Assembly: GCA_963754445.1 (NCBI GenBank)
Contig: CAVWFT010000001.1
Coordinates: forward strand, 806,001-870,000
Direction of reading: 5' to 3'
Length of the DNA stretch: 64,000 nucleotides
Source of the DNA: Bog-473 sp963754445
GTDB lineage: Bacteria > Actinomycetota > Acidimicrobiia > Acidimicrobiales > RAAP-2
The position numbers were made by a program, and so were the translations under genes. The notes below the pieces were generated by a model. That model ran no database searches. It worked only from the letters and a program-made list of their open reading frames with translations, and was not told the DNA's origin. Of the stretch, positions 33,420-42,505 are shown piece by piece (the stretch's first letter is position 1; every line of letters starts with the position of its first letter).

Positions 33420-34430
33420 CGAGAGGTAGCGGCGACGGTCTACACATCACCAAGTCATTCGTAATCTTGGCGAGGCCTTCGTCGAGGTGTGGCTCAACGT
33501 GTCGCGGACCACGTGTGCGTCGCGGGATCGAACACTCGCGACGGGAGTGGGACCCAAGTTCGCGTGACATCGGACAGTGCGGCCGCCGTACGCACACACC
33601 CCTCATGGTTTCCGCCTCCTCAAGATGCCCTTCAGTTCGTCGACCTATTCACCGGAGAGTTCGATCAAGACCTTGCGCCCCGTAGCGCGGAGAAGATCAG
33701 TCGCTCGTTTTAGCGTCACGACCGATCATTATCTCCAATCGCTGCCAGCGTGCGCGTGCTGAGCCATAAGTCCCGTGGCGTGGGGTCCCCCTTGCCGATT
33801 CCGGAGCGGCCGAGCTCGTGGCAACCGGTATTGCAACGTCTCGAAGCACCCCACGTCGGGGACGAAGCGAGTGAGAGGGCCCCGGGCCCCCGAAGTGTGC
33901 CGCTCTACGCTCGCCGGGCTTGGCTCCCACCCGAAGGGAAACGAACCTGAAACTGAATTCTTACGCTCAGAGCCACAACGGCGGGGACGGAGCGGATGCG
34001 GATATGACTGCCGCTGACTCGAGCCTGCCCATCTCGATAACGGCGACGTCATCGTTATCGCTGCAGGCTGGGTGCCTGTCGAAACGGTGTCTCCGCGGTG
34101 CGACGCGTCAATCGAGAGGATCCGACCCGCAAGATCTCGGGTGGGTCAGTAGCTGCCCGCGATCAATCCGCTCCGGCTATTCACCAAGACGCCGTAGTGC
34201 ACACGACCACGTCAAAGAGGTGAGTGCCACAGGCTCGAAATCCCGTCCTCCTCTTCCGATGTGGAAGCGCCATCGAGCGGAAAGATTTGGGACAACGTGG
34301 CTGCGAGAGGGCGCTCCTTTTGGGCTGAGTCCAACTCGTGATGTCCAGCGTCGCCTCAGGGCGAGAACTAAGGTCCTTCCGGCGGGGATGATGTCAATTG
34401 TGTCCTGCGCACCAGAATCTTCTGATTGAC
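33420..34430. other. One kilobase without a recognisable gene
   Basis: No frame on either strand has coding character, a ribosome binding site or family motifs. The stretch lies between the truncated and intact acyltransferase genes and may be what remains after the deletion that removed the 5' part of the former. A GC-rich palindromic run (GGGCCCCGGGCCCCC) near 33877-33891 is the only structure noticed. Confidence 0.4.
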
Positions 34431-36416
34431 ATGGTCGAAGCCCAGCCGCACACGCCGGCAGCCGATTCCGCCCCAGCAATGGGAGCGGATCCACATCAGA
34501 GCGGACGCATTCCCGAACGCGAGCTTCCCTACAATCCCGCGCTCGACGGGGTGCGGGCCTTAGCAATTGCTTTCGTCCTTTGTTACCACGGCAGCGCCAC
34601 CCTGGTCCCCGGGGGATATGTCGGGGTCGACACGTTCTTCGTGCTTTCGGGGTTCTTGATCACCAGCATCTTGGTGCGCGAGCAAGCCAATTCTGGACAC
34701 ATTGCACTCCTGTCCTTTTGGGCGCGACGGGCCCGGCGTCTCCTTCCGGCCCTCGTCGTGATGGTCGGTGCCGTCTTACTCTGGACCCACTTCTTTGCGC
34801 GCGGCGACTATCAGGATCTTGGGTCAGACGCGCGGAGTGTGCTGTTCTATTTTGCCAATTGGCACTTCTCGAGCGGCGCCAGTTATGTGGACCTCGGCAG
34901 CGCACCGTCTCCATTTCTCCACACGTGGTCGCTGGCAATCGAGGAACAGTTCTACCTCGTCTGGCCCCTTCTGCTCCTCGGCGCATTCAAACTGGGGCTC
35001 TCCCGAGCCAAGCTCTTGACGCTCACGCTTCTTGCCGCAGCCGGATCTGCGGTGTTGATGGTGTGTCTCTACGATCCCATGCGGGACCCGACGGCGATCT
35101 ATTACAACACCGCGACGAGGGCTCAGGCGCTGCTCATCGGTGCCGCTCTCGCGTTCGTGTTGGCGTGGTGGAGTCACATCGTGCGCCGGCTTGGTGCGAA
35201 GGCGTGGGGCTCTCTCGCAGCGGTCGGATGCGTAGGCTTGGTGGTGCTCTCGGCAACGATGACGATCGGTGGGACCTTCACGTACGAAGGTGGTCTGACC
35301 TGCGCCGCCCTTTGCGCTGCAGCCCTTGTCGGAGGAGTGACTCTTGCCGGATCCTCCTTCGTGTCTCGATGTCTCTCGCTCAAACCGATTCGCTACGTAG
35401 GTCGCATCTCCTATGGCGTCTATTTGTGGCACTGGCCAATCTTCGTGGGCCTCGACGGGGCGCGAACGGGACTCGACGGGCCCGCGCTCTTCCTGATCCG
35501 CCTGGTCGTGACGTTCACCATAGCCATCGCTTCCTTCCACCTGATCGAGATGCCCATCCGGCGCGGCGCTCTGCAATCGAGGGAAGCGCGGATCCAAGCC
35601 GGCGTCATCACCGCATTCGTGCTGATCGCCACGCTGTTTCAACCCACAGGTGCCGTGTCCGCACCGCTCATCGATCAGACGGCCGCCGTCTTCTACCCGG
35701 GCGTGGTGCCGCGGCTGGCAGCTCCGCCGCCCGGACCTCCAGTCCGCGTCCTGTTTGTGGGAGATTCAATCGCCTTCATGGTAAGTAACGGGCTCGCACT
35801 TGTGAGTCATCAGTTCGGAGTTGCCCTGTACAACATGGGCCTGTCCGGGTGCTCGCTCGAGGATTCCACCTATCGGGTCCACGACTTCATGGTGGAGCCG
35901 CCGCCACAATGCGCGGATCGTCTAGCCGCCTGGTCGCGCGAGCTCAAGAGGGTGAAACCGCAAGTGGTGGTGTTCGTCGCCCGGTTGGACATCGTCGATC
36001 GGTTGGAGTTCGGGGATTGGGTCCATATCGGTCAGTCCACGTACGACGCGACTCTGCGCACCAATCTGGGCCGTGCGGTTGCAGCGCTATCGTCCACTGG
36101 GGCCCGAGTCGTGCTGGCGACGACACCGTACTATTCGAGCGGAGAAACCCTCGGTGGCGCAGCGTGGCCCGAGGACGCTCCGTGGCGAGTGCAGCAATTC
36201 AATGTCATGCTCCACCAAGTGGCCGCCGAACACGCCGGGGTGGTCAGTGTCCTGGATCTCAACAGAATCATCGACCCCCAAGGTCACTATCAGGGGGTGA
36301 TCGACGGGGTGCAGGTCCGCTCGAGTGACGGGATCCATTTCACATGGGCTGGCGACTTCTGGCTGGCTCCGCGCATCCTGCCGGAGATTCGCTCGTTGGG
36401 CTTGGCCAACCGGTGA
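34431..36416 (+). CDS. Acyltransferase-3 / SGNH fusion (OafA-like O-acyltransferase)
   Basis: 661 residues. The membrane half begins with the catalytic-His motif YNPALDGVRALAIAFVLCYH, then GGYVGVDTFFVLSGFLIT, the helix-linking RRLLPAL and SLAIEEQFYLVWPLLLL, and ends near LIEMPIRRGAL. After about residue 420 an SGNH domain follows, with GDSIAFMVSN (block I Ser), LSGCSLEDS, VVFVARLDIVDR and the Asp/His pair in SDGIHFTWAGDFWL. This fusion adds acyl groups, usually acetyl, to surface polysaccharides or peptidoglycan outside the membrane. ATG 34431 is the first good start after an upstream in-frame GTG at 34398-34400. No adjacent glycan cluster is seen. Confidence 0.92.
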   Translation: MVEAQPHTPAADSAPAMGADPHQSGRIPERELPYNPALDGVRALAIAFVLCYHGSATLVPGGYVGVDTFFVLSGFLITSILVREQANSGHIALLSFWARRARRLLPALVVMVGAVLLWTHFFARGDYQDLGSDARSVLFYFANWHFSSGASYVDLGSAPSPFLHTWSLAIEEQFYLVWPLLLLGAFKLGLSRAKLLTLTLLAAAGSAVLMVCLYDPMRDPTAIYYNTATRAQALLIGAALAFVLAWWSHIVRRLGAKAWGSLAAVGCVGLVVLSATMTIGGTFTYEGGLTCAALCAAALVGGVTLAGSSFVSRCLSLKPIRYVGRISYGVYLWHWPIFVGLDGARTGLDGPALFLIRLVVTFTIAIASFHLIEMPIRRGALQSREARIQAGVITAFVLIATLFQPTGAVSAPLIDQTAAVFYPGVVPRLAAPPPGPPVRVLFVGDSIAFMVSNGLALVSHQFGVALYNMGLSGCSLEDSTYRVHDFMVEPPPQCADRLAAWSRELKRVKPQVVVFVARLDIVDRLEFGDWVHIGQSTYDATLRTNLGRAVAALSSTGARVVLATTPYYSSGETLGGAAWPEDAPWRVQQFNVMLHQVAAEHAGVVSVLDLNRIIDPQGHYQGVIDGVQVRSSDGIHFTWAGDFWLAPRILPEIRSLGLANR

Positions 36417-36974
36417 ATCTCGGCGCTGTCTCGATGTTCATGAATCACGAACAAGAGTCCCCAAGATCCGAACGTTGCGGTCGCTTTCGATTGCGACGAG
36501 GTGGAGGACCCTTTCTGTTCGCGTCGTAGATCGTTCTTTAGAACCGTATCGACCGGAAACAGCGGAAAATGGGTGGACGAACTGCATCTCGGGAAACCTG
36601 CCGATCCAGCCGGCGGCATCCTGCACCGTGGTGAGGTGAGGTTGCGGACGTGCATCCGTCTTCTTTCCGAAATTGCCTCCATCGTTGCCCACCCTCACGA
36701 GATCCTGCAGTCGTACGGCTTGCCGGCGTAACGGTACATCGCTCAGTGGGCCGCAATTGCCTGGACGTGGCGTCCCCGGGCTGACAGCTGGTTCGAATCT
36801 TGGTTGAGGTGGTCGGTCAGTCGGGCGGGTCCTGATTCCACGAGGCGAGGTCGAAGAGTGGGGAGTTCAATGGCTCGACCGAGCACGCTCAGCAACGACG
36901 TTCGACGAGTTCAAATCAGCCGTTTTGATATCTGGCTTTATGGATCGTTTGCCCTTGATCGCCGAACGTGCTCG
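36417..36974. other. Intergenic stretch between convergent genes
   Basis: About 560 bases with no credible gene. The sequence just before 36975 is relatively AT-rich. No hairpin long enough to call a terminator was found. Confidence 0.35.
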
Positions 36975-39533
36975 TCAGGTACCGCCGGCAGAGCCGTAGA
37001 ACGCGGCGTCGCCATAGGCGAAGATCCCGCCGTCGGACGCCACCAGCCAGTAGCCGTTACCGCCCCAGGTCGCCGCCATACCCACGACCGGCTGATTGAG
37101 GTGGAGGCTCCCCGTGGAGCCGTAGAAACCGGCGTCGCCGAAGTTGAAGATCCCACCGTCGGACGCCACCAGCCAATAGCCCCCGACGTCGGGAGTGGCA
37201 GCCATGCCGACGACCGGCTTGTTCAGCGGAAGACTTCCCGTCGAGCCGTAGAAACCGGCATCGCCGTAGCTGAATATCCCTCCGTCGGACGCCACGAGCC
37301 AATACCCGCCGCCGTCATGAGTGGCTGCCATGCCCACGACCGGTTTGTTGAGGGGCATGGCACCAGCGGAGCCATAGAACGCCGCGTCGCCGTAGCTGAA
37401 GATCCCGCCGTCGGATGCCACCAGCCAGTACCCGCGACCGTCAGGTGTGGCTGCCATGCCCACGATCGGCTGATTCAAGTGCATGCTGCCCGCCGAGCCG
37501 TAAAAGGCGGCGTCGCCGTAGCTGAAGATCCCGCCGTCGGATGCCACCAGCCAGTACCCGCGACCGTCAGGTGTGGCTGCCATGCCCACGATCGGTTTGT
37601 TGAGGGGCATGCCTCCAGCCGAGCCGTAGAAGCCGACGTCGCCGTAGCTGAAGATCCCGCCGTCGGAGGCCACCTGCCAATACCCGCCGCCCTCGGGAGT
37701 GGCCGCCATGCCGACGACGGGTTTGTTGAGCACGACACCGCCGGGCGGCGGGCCGGCCGGCGAGGTGCCAGGCGTCCAGCCGGCGGTCTGTCGCAGCAGT
37801 TGCAGGTTTACCTGTGCCGCGTCCACCTTGATTGCCCGGTAGATGACGTCTCCATCGGCGAAGCGAATATCGCACAACACCTTTCCACTGCTGTCGACCT
37901 CCGTGAAGCCGGACGGAAAGCTTGAGATGCCCCAGCCGATGATGCTGCTGCCCGAGCCGATGCCATTCGTAGCGTCTGGCATCCGGCGGAAACTCCCGGT
38001 GGCGCCGACCGCCAAGCCGTCGGGCTGTGCGTACTGCCAGTCGGGTGTGGCCGTGCCCGCTCCGGTGTCGAGGGCGTATTCGACGCCTCTTGCCGCACCG
38101 ATACAACCCGTGTGATCGTCGAACACGCTCACATCCTCGACGGCCGGGTTCGGGGTGGGGACGAAGCGGGCGTCGTGCTGGCCACAGAATTGCGTCTCGC
38201 TGTCACCCGTGATGCTGAGGTGCTGCGCCGGCACTCCTTGCGCGACCTCGGGGTCATCGGAGGTGAACGCCGTGCCGCCCAGCTTCCAGATGACATCGCC
38301 CGTGGTCCGGTCGATCAGGAAGACCGCGTTCAGATGTCGCATGGAGACCAAGACGTCGCCAAAGTACGGGCTGGACGAATCTTCGTCGACCGCCACCGAA
38401 TTGCAGTGGTAGACGTCAGCTGCCGCCACACCGTTCGGGTACAGCAGTGCCCAGGCGGGACCGGCATAGGGCAGCCCACTCGCGGTGTTGACCTCATCAA
38501 GCCCGATGTGCGAGGCCGCGTCCCATGTCCAGACGGCCTGGTTGCTCGAGTTCACCTCCTGGACGATGCAGTCGGCGACGGTGTTGTTCGCTTCCGAGGC
38601 TGGCACCTCCTGGCCGGCTTTGTCGCGACCGTTGCCCAGCGCGGAAAGATCCTTCGTCGCGAGGGGGGTGGATACCATCATGCGGTCCCCATTGGGCAGA
38701 GGCAAAAGTTCATGGGGGTCGGTGGGCGCCACCGCGGCCGGGAGCGACGGGATGGTCGTCTGGGTGTCGAGGTTGAATCCGGTGTAGTCGCTCGCATTGC
38801 CCCCGACGCCGATCCCGAGAATTGTGGCCGAAGTCCAAGCGATGGTGTCGCTGCCGAGCGGCTCGACGTTGATCGCACCCGCCATTCCTCCCGCTCCGGT
38901 CGGAACCTTCTGGTACCAGACCGGGACGCCGTTCCCGTCGAGGACCATGGCGTAATACGCGCCTTCGGAGCTCGTGATGTTGCCGGTGAAGTAGTAACCG
39001 GGCGTCCACCCCGGTGACGCAGGTCCGGCCTGGTTTACCTGGAGGGTCGGAAAATCCGGCGGGAGGCAACGTACCCAGTACTGCGTCGTTCCGGTTGCGT
39101 TGCCGGGAGTCGGCGCAGTTATCACGATCGCCTGGTTCGGGATTACGTCGAGCGAGATCTCCACGGCGCTGCCGGAGCCGGTCGAACCTTGTTGGTTGGT
39201 CGATACCGTGATCGGCCCCCCGTTCCCGGTGAGCGTGAGGGAAACCAGGTTCGAGCCAGACTGGCAGCGCACGTAGTAATCGGTCGTCGCCGACGAGAAG
39301 ACGGGATTCAAGGCGTACGGAGAGGCGATTCCGAGGCCTCCCAACGAAGCACCTGTCACTGAGACCATCGCGGAGGAGGGAATCGGCGCGGCGGCCTCGG
39401 ATGGTGCGGTTGCCAACGACGCGGCAGCGGAGATTTCGAGTCCCGCCAAGAGGCAGAAAATCAGGGCGAGCCTCACCCGGGCCCACCGCGGCCTTCCCCA
39501 CAATCTGATGGTCGCGAAACCTGTTCCTGGCAT
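36975..39533 (-). CDS. Exported arylsulfotransferase-like (ASST) protein with six C-terminal 42-aa repeats
   Basis: 852 residues from ATG 39533 behind AAGGGGGATGG. A signal peptide (LALIFCLLAGLEISAAASLA) is followed by a beta domain of about 110 residues, then an ASST/Arylsulfotran_2-like propeller of about 400 residues: GYYFTGNITSSEGAYYAMVL, TDPHELLPLPNGDRMMV, DVYHCNSVAVDEDSSSPYFG, VLVSMRHLNAVFLIDRTTGD, VIWKLGGTAF and FCGQHDARFVPT. Conserved His residues (DPHELL, YHCNSV, MRHLNA, GQHDAR) fit the catalytic ring of such proteins, which move sulfate between phenols or act as sugar-phenol binding propellers. From 37738 to the end there are six DGGIFSYGDAAFYGSAG units, circularly permuted relative to the other four arrays. 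Confidence 0.85.
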   Translation of the reverse strand: MPGTGFATIRLWGRPRWARVRLALIFCLLAGLEISAAASLATAPSEAAAPIPSSAMVSVTGASLGGLGIASPYALNPVFSSATTDYYVRCQSGSNLVSLTLTGNGGPITVSTNQQGSTGSGSAVEISLDVIPNQAIVITAPTPGNATGTTQYWVRCLPPDFPTLQVNQAGPASPGWTPGYYFTGNITSSEGAYYAMVLDGNGVPVWYQKVPTGAGGMAGAINVEPLGSDTIAWTSATILGIGVGGNASDYTGFNLDTQTTIPSLPAAVAPTDPHELLPLPNGDRMMVSTPLATKDLSALGNGRDKAGQEVPASEANNTVADCIVQEVNSSNQAVWTWDAASHIGLDEVNTASGLPYAGPAWALLYPNGVAAADVYHCNSVAVDEDSSSPYFGDVLVSMRHLNAVFLIDRTTGDVIWKLGGTAFTSDDPEVAQGVPAQHLSITGDSETQFCGQHDARFVPTPNPAVEDVSVFDDHTGCIGAARGVEYALDTGAGTATPDWQYAQPDGLAVGATGSFRRMPDATNGIGSGSSIIGWGISSFPSGFTEVDSSGKVLCDIRFADGDVIYRAIKVDAAQVNLQLLRQTAGWTPGTSPAGPPPGGVVLNKPVVGMAATPEGGGYWQVASDGGIFSYGDVGFYGSAGGMPLNKPIVGMAATPDGRGYWLVASDGGIFSYGDAAFYGSAGSMHLNQPIVGMAATPDGRGYWLVASDGGIFSYGDAAFYGSAGAMPLNKPVVGMAATHDGGGYWLVASDGGIFSYGDAGFYGSTGSLPLNKPVVGMAATPDVGGYWLVASDGGIFNFGDAGFYGSTGSLHLNQPVVGMAATWGGNGYWLVASDGGIFAYGDAAFYGSAGGT

Positions 39534-39975
39534 CCATCCCCCTTTCGAGAAATGCACTATATGCAACCAGCGTTGGAAGAATGTGGATGTCGGCTGGGAT
39601 TCGCCGCTCGGGAGGTGTTAGCACGCGAACCCGATGTGGTGCCCGTGCATCATGTGCGAAGGACTGGGGTCGGCGGGCTCGTCGGAGATTGGGCCCCGAA
39701 GGGGATGGCAGGTCGGCCAGAACGCGATACCGGCGATCGGGGATCGTCGAAAACGATCGGTCGAAGGTGCGAGTCTGCCAAGGTCTGGCAATGAGGCACT
39801 CAGCCTGCGAGGGAGAAGTAGATGGACGGATTGGAAAACTGGCTCGACAGAAGAAGGTCCTTCGTGTCTGCTTCCTGGACACCAACGATCGGGGGGCGTT
39901 CGACCCCGCCGCTCGCCCTCAAGAACTCCCTGTTCGAGGACCACGTCTCGGCGGCGCTGCTACATTCAGGTCGGG
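39534..39975. other. Divergent control region between the ASST-like and NTF2-like genes
   Basis: About 440 bases, no gene seen. On the minus side TATAGT (complement of 39551-39556) about 20 bases before the start codon could be a -10 element, without a convincing -35. Nothing comparable was found for the plus-strand gene. Confidence 0.35.
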
Positions 39976-40458
39976 ATGGCAGACGTTCCTGTGGAGGGGA
40001 TCGACCCTCCGCTGAATCGAGAGCTTCAACTCCTGTCTGTCACCTACGCGTCCGGCGTGGACCGCAGGAATCGCGAAATGCTGCTCACGGCGTTCCATTC
40101 CGACGCCACCCTCACGATCGCCAACTCCACGGAGAGCGTCGACGGTCAGCCCGTCGTATTGCAGGGCCATGACCAAATCGGACGCATCACCGATTGGATC
40201 GCTGTCTATTCACAGACGTTCCACTTCATTGGTCAGAGTTCCTTCACGACCAGGGACACTGGTGTCATGGGAGAGGTCTCATGCATCGCCCACCACCGCT
40301 GGAGCGATGAAGTGGAGCTCGATCACGTGATGTACATCCGCTACCAGGATAATTACCGAGTCGGTGCCGACAACCGTTGGCGTATCGCTGCCCGGACGGT
40401 CCGAGCCGACTGGACCGAGACCAAAGTCGTGGATGTCCCGGGAAGGCGAGCTCGATGA
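39976..40458 (+). CDS. NTF2-like / SnoaL-type protein
   Basis: 160 residues from ATG 39976 (CAGGTCGGG upstream). The order helix-helix (LQLLSVTYASGVDRRNREML), short strand (FHSDATLTIAN), and long curved sheet (HFIGQSSFTTRD, MGEVSCIAHHRW, VMYIRYQDNYRVGADNRWRI) is the NTF2-like fold. Many such proteins are hydroxylating, dehydrating or cyclising partners in aromatic and steroid catabolism. It is the first gene of a same-strand trio with the LLM oxidoreductase (22-base gap) and an alpha/beta hydrolase, so a catabolic role is inferred. Exact reaction unknown. Confidence 0.72.
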   Translation: MADVPVEGIDPPLNRELQLLSVTYASGVDRRNREMLLTAFHSDATLTIANSTESVDGQPVVLQGHDQIGRITDWIAVYSQTFHFIGQSSFTTRDTGVMGEVSCIAHHRWSDEVELDHVMYIRYQDNYRVGADNRWRIAARTVRADWTETKVVDVPGRRAR

Positions 40459-40479
40459 GCCCGGAACTGCGGTCTCACC

Positions 40480-41496
40480 TTGACCGTGGCGACGGCGAGT
40501 CTGGGATCGGATCGTGACGTGAGCGGGCAATCATCGAATCGCGGCGTGGCTCCGGCTATTCAGCTCTCCATGGGCCTGGTCACGTTCTCGGCCACCGACC
40601 CGGGTGGGTGGGACAAACTCTTCGACCGAGCTCGGCTTCTCGATGATGCGGGAGTCGACCGACTCGTCGTCTCGGACCATGTCGTTTTCGGCGAGAACCT
40701 CGATGCCTACGGAAACCCCAGGACCGGCGGCGTGGAGGGGGGTGTGCAACCGACAGGGCCAGATGGTCACTGGCTCGAACCGATAACGACCTTGGCGATG
40801 TTGGCGGGCCTTACGATACGAATCCGGCTCGGCACCGGCATCTTGCTTGCGGCGCTCCGGCGTCCGGTGGTTCTCGCCAAGAGTGCCGCCACGCTCGATG
40901 TGCTCTCCGGTGGTCGATTGGACCTCGGTGTCGGGGTCGGTTGGCAACGCGAAGAATATGAAGCAGCTGGGCTTGACTTTGAGAATCGTGGACGTCTGCT
41001 CGATCACACGCTGGAAGTGTGTCAGGCGCTGTGGAACGAAGAGCGGGGCGCCATGATTTCGCCGGAGTTGTCGTTCGACGGAATTCACATGATGCCAAAG
41101 CCGTCTCGTCCAGGCGGGGTACCTATCTGGGTGTCTGGAACTGTCAACCCGAGGGTCGTGAGACGCCTGGCTCGGTTCGGTACTGGTTGGATTCCATGGG
41201 GATCCGACGCGGCCGATCTTCCGAGCGGGATTGCACGAATGCGCCAAGAGCTCCTGGCGATTGGCCACGAACCGACAGGGCTGCAGGTCGTGGGTGGATT
41301 GCCTACCGTGTCGAACAAGGACAGGGCGATCGACATGGAACGCACCATGGATGTCGTGCCCGGTCTGGTCGCTGCCGGGGTGACCGATTTCCGGGCGAAC
41401 GTTCGGCTGCCCTCCGACCTTTCGGCGGCCGCCGAGACCATGCGGGAGTTTGTCGAGGCGTTCCGCACGGCTGTCGGTCGATCCTCGGCCGACTGA
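40480..41496 (+). CDS. LLM-class (F420-dependent type) oxidoreductase
   Basis: 338 residues if started at TTG 40480; GTG 40486 and GTG 40519 are likelier true starts. TIM-barrel signatures: ARLLDDAGVDRLVVSDHVVF, EPITTLAMLAGLTIRIRLGT, ILLAALRRPVVLAKSAATLD, VLSGGRLDLGVGVGWQREEY and VPIWVSGTVNPRVVRR. This is the luciferase-like monooxygenase fold. Actinobacterial members of this subgroup usually use F420 rather than FMN, though that cannot be proven here. Together with the NTF2-like and hydrolase genes it likely acts in oxidation or reduction of a cyclic or aliphatic substrate. The following gene begins ten bases after its stop. Confidence 0.87.
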   Translation: MTVATASLGSDRDVSGQSSNRGVAPAIQLSMGLVTFSATDPGGWDKLFDRARLLDDAGVDRLVVSDHVVFGENLDAYGNPRTGGVEGGVQPTGPDGHWLEPITTLAMLAGLTIRIRLGTGILLAALRRPVVLAKSAATLDVLSGGRLDLGVGVGWQREEYEAAGLDFENRGRLLDHTLEVCQALWNEERGAMISPELSFDGIHMMPKPSRPGGVPIWVSGTVNPRVVRRLARFGTGWIPWGSDAADLPSGIARMRQELLAIGHEPTGLQVVGGLPTVSNKDRAIDMERTMDVVPGLVAAGVTDFRANVRLPSDLSAAAETMREFVEAFRTAVGRSSAD

Positions 41497-41505
41497 TCTG
41501 GACAC

Positions 41506-42393
41506 GTGCGGCTCCATTCCGGAAGGACTGCGTTCCAGATGATCGAGTCCAGCGGCGGCGTGCGCATTGTCCTGCGCGAACTGGGTGGACCGAAGACGAC
41601 GACGGCCGTTCCCGTGCTCCTCTTCTCACACGCAACGGGACTGCATGGGCGCGTGTTCGAGCCCATGGCGTCCATTCTCAACGATCATTTCCGCTGCGTG
41701 TCGCTCGATCTGCGCGGGCACGGGATGTCGGAGACACCGCCCGAAGGCGGTTTGGCGTGGTCGGGCATGGCCGACGATGTGCTGGCCGCCCTGTCCTCCG
41801 GCGGCTTCCCCGTGGGGCCGCTCCACGGGATCGGCCATTCGATGGGTGGTGCGGCCCTCGCGCTTGCCGCGTCCCGACGATCCGATGCCTTTCGGTCGCT
41901 TTGGCTCTATGAGCCGGCGATCTTCCCGGCGGAAGGGGGGTCGATGCTCGATGGCGACAATGCCATGTCCGAAGCGGCGGCCCGGTGGCGTGACTGCTTC
42001 GACTCGTTGGACCAGGCTTACGAGAATTATCGGTCCAAGCCGCCCTTCAACCAGCTCCATCCGGACGCCCTCAAGGCCTATGTCGACGGCGGTTTCTCAT
42101 CCGCGCCGGACGGCTCCGTTTCGTTGTTGTGCCATCCGTCCGACGAAGCCGAAGTCTTTCGTCGGGCCGCCACCAGTGGTGCGTGGGATTGCCTCGCGGG
42201 ATTGGAGATACCGGTGGCAGTGGTTGCAGGACGTCGAGATGAGGTAGGGCCCGGCATGTTTGCCTCCGCCATCGCCGACGCTCTCCCGCAGGGCACCCTG
42301 GTCGAGCGACCACGTTTGGGCCATTTCGGGCCCCTGGAAGATCCGATTGCCATGGCCCAAGACGTCTGGGCCTGGGTCGCGGAACATCGGTAG
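41506..42393 (+). CDS. Alpha/beta hydrolase
   Basis: 295 residues from GTG 41506; ATG 41539 is an alternative. The fold signatures are VPVLLFSHATGLHG (oxyanion region), CVSLDLRGHGMSE, the nucleophile elbow GIGHSMGGAAL, the acid in VAGRRDEVGPG and the histidine in LGHFGPLEDP. A C-C or ester hydrolase of a catabolic pathway is a fair inference from its place after the LLM oxidoreductase, ten bases apart on the same strand. The substrate is unknown. Confidence 0.87.
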   Translation: MRLHSGRTAFQMIESSGGVRIVLRELGGPKTTTAVPVLLFSHATGLHGRVFEPMASILNDHFRCVSLDLRGHGMSETPPEGGLAWSGMADDVLAALSSGGFPVGPLHGIGHSMGGAALALAASRRSDAFRSLWLYEPAIFPAEGGSMLDGDNAMSEAAARWRDCFDSLDQAYENYRSKPPFNQLHPDALKAYVDGGFSSAPDGSVSLLCHPSDEAEVFRRAATSGAWDCLAGLEIPVAVVAGRRDEVGPGMFASAIADALPQGTLVERPRLGHFGPLEDPIAMAQDVWAWVAEHR

Positions 42394-42505
42394 CGAATGA
42401 CCTGAGAAGCCCATCGTCGAAAATCGTGCCCAGGCTCCGTGTGCAACTCGGTTCACATCACAGGTGGGATGGTCTGAGTCGGTGAATGGCTGTGATGAGG
42501 GCTGG

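Noticed and set aside
25186..34430. Integrated prophage or integrative conjugative element at the tRNA
   Set aside because: No integrase, phage structural, relaxase or conjugation genes were seen, and no repeat of the tRNA end was found by eye.
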